A stretch of 64,000 nucleotides of DNA from Alviniconcha marisindica. Its lineage: Eukaryota; Mollusca; Gastropoda; Provannidae. Positions 56,336 through 64,000 of the stretch are shown piece after piece (the stretch's first letter is position 1; each line of letters starts with the position of its first letter). A program made the translations under genes and the position numbers. The notes beneath the pieces are model-generated. The model was given only the letters and a program-made list of their open reading frames with translations. It did no database searches and was not told the DNA's origin. The DNA lies in contig JABMCL010000194.1 in assembly GCA_018857735.1 (NCBI GenBank), forward strand, positions 613,501-677,500, in the 5' to 3' direction.

Positions 56336-56670
56336 TCTCCAAGGTATGGGTGTCCTCACACCCACAACCTATGGCATGTAAGGTTTCCCCTCCGAGTTGT
56401 ATGGGTGTCCTCACACCCACAACCTATGGCATGTAAGGTTTCCCCTCCGAGTTGTATGGGTGTCCTCACACCCACAACCTATGGCATGTAAGGTTTCCCC
56501 TCCGAGTTGTATGGGTGTCCTCACACCCGCAACCTAGGGCATGTAAGGTTTCCCCTCCGAGTTGTATGGGTGTCCTCACACCCACAACCTAGGGCATGTA
56601 AGGTTTCCCCTCCGAGTTGTATGGGTGTCCTCACACCCGCAACCTCGGGCATGTAAGGTTTTCTCTCCGC
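56336..56670. repeat. Minisatellite, 55-bp unit
   Basis: Six copies of ATGGGTGTCCTCACACCCAC plus AACCTATGGCATGTAAGGTT and TCCCCTCCGAGTTGT. It shares the TGGGTGTCC/GAGTGTGCTCAC skeleton with the array before it, so the two may derive from one ancestor. Confidence 0.93.
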
Positions 56671-56759
56671 ACACACACGCATGCATCAGCTCCCACCACC
56701 ACTACCGCACACGCACACGCGTATCAACAAACTCAGCCCCAATCCACCCCGACCCACCG

Positions 56760-56769
56760 CACACACACA

Positions 56770-56854
<85 letters not shown>
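56760..56854. repeat. CA microsatellite
   Basis: About 90 bp of CA with one early interruption. The following 56855-57240 is A-rich and featureless apart from a TATATATATA at 57198. Confidence 0.95.
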
Positions 56855-56856
<2 letters not shown>

Positions 56857-57594
56857 CCAACAAACTCCCCCCTCCCCCCACCCCTTCCGCCTAAAACAAC
56901 AACAAAACAACAAAAAGCACGCACACAAGAAAACAAATCGTTTCTGTGTTCCGACCTTCTCGCAAGGAATGTGACGTAGGCCTAATGTTGATGAAGAGAA
57001 GCTAAACCGGACGGACTGAGAAACCTCGAACTCGAAAACTTTTACAAGGAATGTAATTTAGGTTCAAACAAAACCTGTCCAGCAACCAGTCCTTGCTTAA
57101 TTACTGATGAATATTTTTATTTTTATTTTACAAGGTATCAGTTATTACGTATACACATATGAAGCATGAATGAAGAGTGTACTTTTTTTTAAATTTTATA
57201 TATATATACAAGAAGCATAAAAACTTCCACACAAAACTTGCGTGTCCACAGCGTCAGACGCACGCATGCATACGCAAAGAGAGGAAGGGAGACAGACAAA
57301 CAGCGACAAATTTAATCTCGGCTCTCTAATGCCATCGTCTAAAGCTGATGTTGGACATATTCATGCAATATGGAGTCAGCCTAACAGTGGATTGCAGAAG
57401 GGCTTCTGGAAAGAACAATGGTCATGCAGCTTGGAAACTGGAGAAGTTCTGTCCCCCATCAGCTCACAACAGACTACCACGAGGATCACCGCTCTCGCCG
57501 GTCCTCCTGCAGTATATTATACAACAAGGGCCAGAACCAAAATGGGCCCAGCACCGTGCACACACTGATGATGATGATGATGTAGAGCTTAATG

Positions 57595-57740
57595 TCCTCG
57601 GATGTCGGTTGACATATTAGGGACAAATTGTGACCAATGCGTAAGCATGGTTCAATGTTGCTTTACGTCCACAGAAACCGTAAGGCTCGTTAGGACAGGG
57701 ACCTCGACTTTCACGCAGCTCCTGAACTCTGATACACACA
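57595..57740 (-). mobile_element. SINE-like copy inserted in the Jockey-like element
   Basis: GGATGTCGGTTGACATATTA, GGGACAAATTGTGACCAATG and GGTTCAATGTTGCTTTACGT lead to CACGCAGCTCCTGAACTCTG. It lies between the reverse transcriptase motif B remnant and the downstream part of the same LINE. Confidence 0.75.
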
Positions 57741-58025
57741 CTGGAAGAAGACGGACTCAAATACAAAACATCACGAGACACCCAGAAGGCACCCACAGCA
57801 GTGTAACAAAAACTGGATAGCGTATCCCAGTGGTGATAAGACACCGGATCACTCGTCAATCCAAACAGAGCACGAACATTTTGGTGCACTCTTCACAACA
57901 GCGCAGCTGCAAAACGATGCCAGAAGTCACAGTTGATGGATCTAAAATCCAAGGAACAAATCATATGAGATACTTTGACAGCAGACGCAGCGACAGGAGT
58001 GTTATTGAGATACGTGCAATTCAAT

Positions 58026-58455
58026 TCTTCGTTGTGCGTTAATATTATAAGATCGAACGACGGCTGTAATTTCCCACTGGGATGAATAAAGTATATTGTT
58101 ATTGTCCACTTTGCGAGAATGCTGACCTACAGGCAACATGTAGAAATAACAGCCCTGAAGTGCAAAAAAGGCCTGTCAGTCCTGAAGGCTACGGCTGCAA
58201 AGGGTACTGAACAACGCCACATCTTCCGACGTGCGTGCGTGCGTGCATGCGTGCGTGCGAGCGTGCGTGCGTGCGTGCGTGTGTGTGTGTGTGTACATTG
58301 TTATTGTTAAGTATTCCTTGTATTTGAGAGGTTTTTAGCTCCGTGTTTTATTGAGTTGTTGATGTTTTATTTAATGTTTTTATGTAAATGACGAGCCAGA
58401 AAGCAAATTTCTCTACATAGAGACAATAAAGTTGTATTGTATTGTATTGTATCAA
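58026..58455 (+). mobile_element. Two foreign segments with LINE-type 3' tails inside the Jockey-like element
   Basis: First segment, about 58026-58108: ends CTGGGATGAATAAAGTATAT TGTTATTGT. Second, about 58226-58453: begins with a GCGT microsatellite and ends ATAGAGACAATAAAGTTGTA and TTGTATTGTATTGTAT. Both interrupt otherwise continuous LINE coding remnants, and AATAAA plus short tandem 3' repeats are usual for LINE ends. Confidence 0.6.
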
Positions 58456-59295
58456 AGTGTGGGCTCAGTGTCATGGCATGACTATGATGGGCTAAGCCTC
58501 ACAACAATGGCACAGACAAATCTGCTAAAGCTGGACAGAGTGCGGAACGAGGCAACGCGAGTCATACTGGAGACCACCAAGGACACACCCACTGAGACCA
58601 TGCGGTTCATGCTAGACCTCCCACCAGCGCAAACCAGACAGAAAGTGGTGCAGGCCATGCATACAGTAGTGCCATAGAAACCCCCCACAACCCAACCCAT
58701 GAAGCCGTGAAAGACAAGCAGAGGACTCGATACTGCAAGTATGCCAGCTGACAGAGCTCAAGCAAACCAAGCAACGGTCTCCAAACCGATTCCGGCATCT
58801 CTACGAGACTCTATCCACAACACTGGGGAAAGCACCATCGAGACTGGCCAGCAGAGATCAAACTTCTCATTAAGTAAAGCGCTTTGCGTCTCTGAAAGCG
58901 CTCTATAAATTCCTTATTATGATATACCTATACGAACTGAACCTCCAGCTTGACAGTGGGGCTGGAAGCGGTCACACAAGCCTTTCTCTGGATTGCCTTC
59001 AGAGGTGACAGTCAGACCAGACATGTCCTCCTCCTCACAGATTCAATCAGCTTTCTATAAAATATGGAACGAGAAGCCCAGACTGGCATGTGTCAGTGTT
59101 CGACATCCACCTTCGAAAACTCCTCTTGACGCCGGAGTGAAGTCAAATGACCGAGCAGATAGACTGGCGGGAAAAGCAACCGTCAAAAGTGGCTTGCCTC
59201 AGTCGGAAGATCTGAAGCCGCGTTGAGGAGCTTGAGACACTACCTGAAGGCACAAAGCCACGGACATCACACCATCGATAGCCTGTAGGGGTGTG

Positions 59296-59817
59296 GGCTT
59301 TTTCTAGAGCTTAGATACCATGGTTTTGGCTTTGGAAATGACTGTTCAGTTCAAAATTTTAAAACTATTTACATGTCATCTTAGGAGCTGCTTAAGGGGG
59401 CCCCGGAGGAAGGAGCCGGGGGCGGGGGGGGGGGGGGGGGGGGGGGGGGGGCGGTGTGTTGCGGGGCCCAGCGCACTCTGTGTGTTGTGTGCTTGTTTTC
59501 ATAGTATGATACAATGTATTGTGCGCACTCCTTCGATCATAGATCTTCGATCATATTTTTTTTTCCTTCTTCTTCTTAAAGCTAAAGAAATGCAAATTCA
59601 GTTGGGAAAGATTGTAGACAAAGACAATTTACTTACAATGAAAGCTGAAAATAAAAAGGCTCCACATCCAGGCCCTGCCTAAGGAAAGGGCGACGACAAC
59701 AAAAATGACGCAGAGCAGACTGACTTCATAAAGATCGCGTCACTGGTGACGCGAAGAGATTCCGACCGAAATGGTAAATTCCTGATTAGCCTAGACACAT
59801 GTATACAAGGCCCAAAG
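59296..59817. other. Non-coding DNA with G run
   Basis: G run at 59424-59451. A plus-strand frame across it (59320-59682) has no recognisable domain. Confidence 0.45.
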
Positions 59818-60372
59818 AACGGTATTTATTAGGGAGGAGGGGGGGGGGGGGGGGGGACGGGGGGGGGGGGGGGGGGGAACACGTGCGAAAATTTCGGGGT
59901 AATCCCCTTTATCAAGCTACAAAACGACGCTTAAACAACATTTAAACGGTGAAAAACGATGAAAAGGTGGTGGAGAGCTCAACCACTTATCTGTTTGGGT
60001 TGAGCTATGTTGTTTTCAAACACACAATTTTTTTAAAGGTATGCTATTTATTAGGACACAATACAGCAAGCACATTTTCGGGATAATCCCCTTTATCAAG
60101 CTACAAAACGACTCTTAAACAACAGCCGAACGGTAAAAAACGATGGAGAAAAAAAAAATGAGAAAGAGAGCTAAGCCATTTACCTATTTTAGGTTGAGCT
60201 ATGTTGATTTCGTGTTCAGTGCTTGGACGACTGTTAAGTGGCTTAGCTCTCCATCTCATTTTTCATCTTTGTTTTTTCTCTCCCCGTTTAGCTGTTGCTT
60301 AAGTGTCGTTTTGTACCTTGATAAAGGGAATTACCCATACAATGTTGTGTTTTGTCCTAATAAATAGCGTTC
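59818..60372. repeat. Direct copy plus large inverted repeat
   Basis: A module (TTTATTAGG, then GGGATAATCCCCTTTATCAA, GCTACAAAACGACTCTTAAA and a pyrimidine-poor stretch ending GAGCTAAGCC) occurs forward at 59818-60030 and at 60047-60172, and in reverse at 60240-60368. The last two face each other across a loop of about 67 bp with GGTTGAGCTATGTTGAT. G runs at 59840-59876 interrupt the first copy. Confidence 0.8.
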
Positions 60373-60654
60373 TTTTGAACCTTTCATGTGTTTGGATCTT
60401 GTTTTAGAACGCTAACAGTCATTCTTGTTTCATATCTTATGTTGCTGACTTGTTCAGTAATCATCGTAATTAGCCTGTAACTGACCCGATGACCATTGAA
60501 TTCTGTGAATAGGGCCAGTGGATTGACATTCATTTTGTTCCGCCATTTGAGTTTTAAAGGGACTGGCCTTCTCAGATTTGGCCAAAACAAAAACAAAACA
60601 CAAAAGGTTTCTTTATGGGAGGTGGGGCGAGGGGGTGGGGGGAGGGGGGAGGGG

Positions 60655-60687
<33 letters not shown>

Positions 60688-60884
60688 GGGGGTTGTCATG
60701 ATTTGTCTGTTGGATTGCTTTTTCATCTGCCGTCTGACTATACTATAATATTACCAACCATTCTGAGTTAAAAAGCAGATTGCGGTAAAACAACAGACCA
60801 AACCTTTTCTCGTGGACATTGTTTTTTGAAACTGTCGCAATGCGTCATTCAAAATTCATCCCACAGAGATAAGAGGTCAGTAAC

Positions 60885-61480
60885 AAAAATGACTGATATC
60901 CACATACACATCTTCCGTGACCTGTACGCAAAACTGAGGGCTTCCTGGAGTTCTGTCAGTGACGCCAAAGATATTTTGGTAAAGTCAAAATGATGCGCAA
61001 GAACAGAGTGCACAAGGCGGCAATGAGCCCTTGAAAGAAGTGTAGTTAGTGATGGTGTCCCCAAAAAGCACCTCATAAGTTCGATATAAAATCAACGGCA
61101 TGTTTAATCGCAAAACATTTACTGCGGATCATGTTCTTTTAGCCTGCTCCAAGCACACGAGAAATTTAGCCTGCGAAGGATAGCTCCTTTAATGATTGCC
61201 TCCTATATTTCATGGATCATCGCTCAGCATTCTTCAGTCTCAGTTCATTGAGAAAGATCTGAAACATGAATGACTGCCAGCGTTCTAAAACAAGATCCAG
61301 ACCCACTGAAAGGTTAAAAAGAACGCTGTTTATTAGGATGCGGCTGCTGTTGTCGCTCTTTTCCTGCGCTTCATTTTGACGTCACCAAAACTGTCCTTGG
61401 CGTCACGGACAGAACACCAGGAAGCCCTCAGTTTGCGTACAGGACACGGAAGATGTGTGTGTGGATATCAGTAATATTTT
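60885..61480. repeat. Inverted repeat, arms of about 110 bp
   Basis: ATATCCACATACACATCTTC, CGTGACCTGTACGCAAAACT and GAGGGCTTCCTGG at 60896-60950 reappears in reverse complement at 61410-61475. The arms extend through the GTCAAAATGA(T/A)GCGCA segment. Confidence 0.8.
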
Positions 61481-61890
61481 TTGTGTCTCAATCATTGAGA
61501 AAGATACACAAATTTGAAACAAGAATGACTGCTAGCGTTCTAAAACAAGATCCAAACACAGAAAAGGTTCAACGGAACGCTATTTATTAGGACATAAACA
61601 TACAATCTGCAAACTGATGGCATGACAATCAAGATAATCAAGATTGTCATCCCAACATTCTTCTAAACACTGGACAGGAAAAAAACATAGCTCAACCAAA
61701 AAAGATAAGTTATTTCGCTTCTCATCTCTTTTTTTACATCACTTTTTACCGTTTAATTGTTGTTTAAGTGTTGTTTTTGTAGCTTGACAAAGGGGATTAC
61801 CCCGAAAATTTGCAGACTGTGTGTTTGTGTCCTAATAAATAAGCGTTCTTTTGAACCTTGTATGTGTTTGGATCTCACTGAGAAAGGTTT
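61262..61890. repeat. Inverted-repeat modules, second cluster
   Basis: A block with AGCGTTCTAAAACAAGATCC and GAACGCTGTTTATTAGGA occurs at 61278-61345 and 61532-61590. It appears in reverse at 61828-61885 and at 60355-60425. The arm module of the 60.0-60.4 kb repeat reappears in reverse at 61690-61850. Confidence 0.75.
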
Positions 61891-61999
61891 TGAAAACCGA
61901 AAACTTTCAAGACAATGTGGTGTTACAGTTCTTTTTATTTACGCTAGATATTTCATCGATCTGTGAGAAATTTTGCTAAGCAGCGATTTGGGGTCAAAT

Positions 62000-62227
62000 T
62001 TCTGCTGCATCCCCCCCCCCCCTTTTTTTTTCTTCCCCTTCTTCTTTTCTTTTCTTCTTCTTCCCTTGTAAAGCACATGCCGAAATCGTTAACAGCAGTG
62101 GCAGCGACAACAGCAGCCGCACCAATACCACCAGCAAAGACGACGACGACGACGTTGCTATGGTAGCCCAAGAGATTAAGAGACACTTTGACATTTTTTT
62201 TTTTTTTAAATTCTTTATTTTATTGCC

Positions 62228-62316
<89 letters not shown>

Positions 62317-62459
62317 TGACGTTGATTGCACTTGTCACGTAAATATTTGATGAATGACGCAGTATGCTTATGAGCTGAAATAAATGTGCTGTTCTTTTCG
62401 TGCCTGTAAATCTGCAAAACGTTTTCTCTAAAGTAAGTGTTGAGCAGTGAACTAAAATA

Positions 62460-62509
<50 letters not shown>

Positions 62510-62510
62510 C
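62000..62510. repeat. Pyrimidine tract, GA and CT microsatellites
   Basis: C/T-rich at 62010-62068, T run at 62194-62208, GA run (62230-62314) and CT run (62463-62507), separated by about 150 bp. The GA and CT runs are reverse complements and could pair in a transcript. Confidence 0.93.
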
Positions 62511-62863
62511 GTATGCTCAAAATGCTCAACAGCCACAATCATGATATAGGCCGTTCCACCGGTGTACGCCACATGGTTAGCTGGCACGCACCCACACATC
62601 CTGATGACGTGTCAATAATGCAAACCTACACTGCACCTGCATTCTTTGGTGGAAGGTCGCTCAAAGTCCCAAGGAGAAGGAGATGCCGCGAAGATGAGCA
62701 AGACTGCAAGTCGAATATCAAATCTTAACGGACCATCATATTTACTGATCAAATATCTCGCTGTTGAATGGTAAACAGCCTAATATCCTGCTATATTACA
62801 GTACCAAGAAGGAAATCTGCGTGCCAGTTGCGTCGTCAGCCGGTTCTGTGCACAGATACAGCC

Positions 62864-62908
62864 ATGTCGCCGAAACAGTCTAATTCCCGACCGTCTTCAT
62901 CCTTACAG
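62864..62908 (+). CDS. Candidate first coding exon (15 codons)
   Basis: ATG in a good context (acagccATGTCG) begins a 15-codon frame MSPKQSNSRPSSSLQ that ends exactly at CAG before a consensus donor gtgagc (62909). The same bases ttcatccttacag could instead serve as an acceptor, so the call is ambiguous. Any following exon lies outside the window or in the repeat-rich DNA after it. Confidence 0.2.
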
Positions 62909-62944
62909 GTGAGCAAAGAGATTAGGAGAAAGTGAGATCTATGA

Positions 62945-63420
62945 CACTCACGGGTGTTTGATTGGTTGATTGTCCGGGCAGGTCATTGTTTGATCGGCGC
63001 GTTTGGCAGGTTGTTCGGCTAGAACATTGTTTGATAGGCGTGTTGTATTCTGTGGCTGATTGGTTGTTGGGCAGGGCATTGTTTGAAAGGCGTGTGTATT
63101 CTCTGACTGATCGTCTGCCTGTTGGGACAGGACCTTGTTTGAAAATTGATAGGCGTGTGTATTCTGTGGCTGATTGGTTGTTGGGCAGGGCATTGCTTGA
63201 AAGGCGTGTGTATTTCTGTGGATGATTGTCTGGCCTGGGTGATGAAGTAAGACATTGTTAACAAAGGCTTGTGTATTCTTTGGTCGAGAGGCAGGGTGTT
63301 GGGACAGAGTGATGCCCGTTTAATACGCGTGTGTATTATTTGGTTGATTGGCTGGGTGTTGCGGCAGAGCGATGTTTGATACGCGTGTCTATACGTTGTC
63401 TGATCGGTTGGGTGTGAGGA
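62945..63420. repeat. Minisatellite, about 55-60-bp unit, diverged
   Basis: About eight copies of a unit with TGTGTATTCTGTGGCTGATT, GGTTGTTGGGCAGGGCATTG and TTTGAAAGGCG. Length varies between copies. Confidence 0.88.
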
Positions 63421-63597
63421 CAGGGCTTTGTTTCAATGAATAAAGGCCCATCTTCTCAGCTGAAATGCATGAGCACCCAAAGTAAATATTACAGTATCTC
63501 TTGGGCCTCTAATGCTTCCTCGCACAGCTCCCTTTTACAAGCTAGCTATTTTATTTTTTTTAACCCAAAACAAGAAAAAGAACAACAAGAACAAAAA

Positions 63598-63598
<1 letters not shown>

Positions 63599-63661
<63 letters not shown>

Positions 63662-63664
63662 CAC
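63599..63664. repeat. CA microsatellite
   Basis: About 65 bp of CA with one CC interruption. Confidence 0.95.
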
Positions 63665-64000
63665 AACGGGTTTCCGGGCCTCAATAACCAGTGCTTCCAA
63701 CCAACATTTAAAGCTTGCCTCAAAGATATACAGCACGCTGTAGTCCTGTCTCCTTAGAAACGAGGAAAATCCACGCACGCGGTAAACAGGACATGGTGTA
63801 ATCCTGTTTCTTCATCCAACGACAGTGCACTTCTTCTGCTGGCTTGAAGGTCCGACGCAATCAGCAAACGTACAAGGTTCGACACCTCAACACGGACCAG
63901 CAAACCGAGGAGCAGGCTCAACAGGAAAGCTCCACAGTCAGCAGGCTTTCCGTTTCTGTCTTTGACTGCTTGCGCGTGCATACGTGCGTATGTGTGTTCG
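63665..64000. other. Non-coding DNA at window end
   Basis: Frames on both strands stay open for 70-80 codons but show no domain. Nothing supported. Confidence 0.4.

Larger units (their letters stand above)
57240..59295 (+). mobile_element. Jockey-like non-LTR retrotransposon with RNase H, split by later insertions
   Basis: Remnants run in order. Reverse transcriptase motif B region: LPRGSPLSPVLL near 57478-57515, with the following catalytic DD region degraded to GATGATGATG. Post-catalytic region: SKIQGTNHMRYF (57945-57975). LTYRQHVEITALKCKKGLSV (58122-58180). LTTMAQTNLLKLDRVRNEAT (58497-58556). RNase H: RGDSQTRHVLLLTDS in one frame near 59000-59045, then VKSNDRADRLAGKATV and LRSLRHYLKAQ to about 59285. 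At least three foreign segments interrupt it. Confidence 0.8.

Noticed and set aside
63754..63981. 75-residue minus-strand frame with a hydrophobic stretch near the window end
   Set aside because: No domain or splice support; both strands are open and the sequence looks like dispersed repeat material.

Overview
This is eukaryotic, non-coding-dominated DNA, most likely from a mollusc and probably a marine gastropod. There are no operons, ribosome binding sites or dense open frames. Exons carry GT-AG splice sites, CA/CT/TA microsatellites and long poly-G/C runs are very abundant, and the decayed non-LTR retrotransposon families resemble ones I know from molluscan genomes. The taxon is an inference; the sequence contains no species marker.

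Only one gene is firmly supported. It is a minus-strand homologue of LRRC71 (leucine-rich repeat-containing protein 71), with exons at about 54214-53592, 48403-48216 and 47545-46268. The last exon carries the leucine-rich repeats and the stop codon. The middle exon carries the short conserved block before them. The upstream exon carries an in-frame 36-bp (12-residue) minisatellite of basic Ser/Thr motifs plus the conserved N-terminal block of the family. Several further places show exon-like pieces with good splice sites: 12067-12553, 13868-13974, 24606-24715, 29050-29700 and 62864-62908. These are candidates only.

The rest is repeats. About 27 separate minisatellite arrays (units 26-60 bp, with 31-33 bp over-represented) cover roughly a fifth to a quarter of the window by my coordinates. 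Dispersed repeats include: a near full-length but broken LINE at 34.36-37.99 kb; a Jockey-like LINE with RNase H at 57.24-59.30 kb, split by later insertions; LINE tails at 40.3-40.8 and 50.86-51.64 kb; tRNA-derived SINEs at 8.65, 25.8 and 31.3 kb; and a second SINE-like family sharing their 3' domain. There is also a 624-bp inverted-repeat MITE at 30.54-31.17 kb, a roughly 700-bp interspersed family in at least three copies, and a cluster of nested inverted repeats at 59.8-61.9 kb.

Layout: 0-8 kb minisatellites; 8-13 kb SINEs and CT tracts; 13-24 kb minisatellites and AT-rich unique DNA; 24-31 kb candidate signal-peptide exon, SINEs, interspersed repeats and MITE; 31.8-34.3 kb compound satellite; 34.4-38 kb LINE; 38-45 kb dispersed repeats; 45.7-55.4 kb LRRC71 locus packed with five arrays; 55.4-64 kb repeats, LINE and inverted-repeat cluster. 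I found no previously undescribed enzymatic or defence-type system. The more notable signals are the minisatellite-loaded LRRC71 locus, a 52-bp mobile unit with a 15-bp target duplication, and the inverted-repeat cluster.
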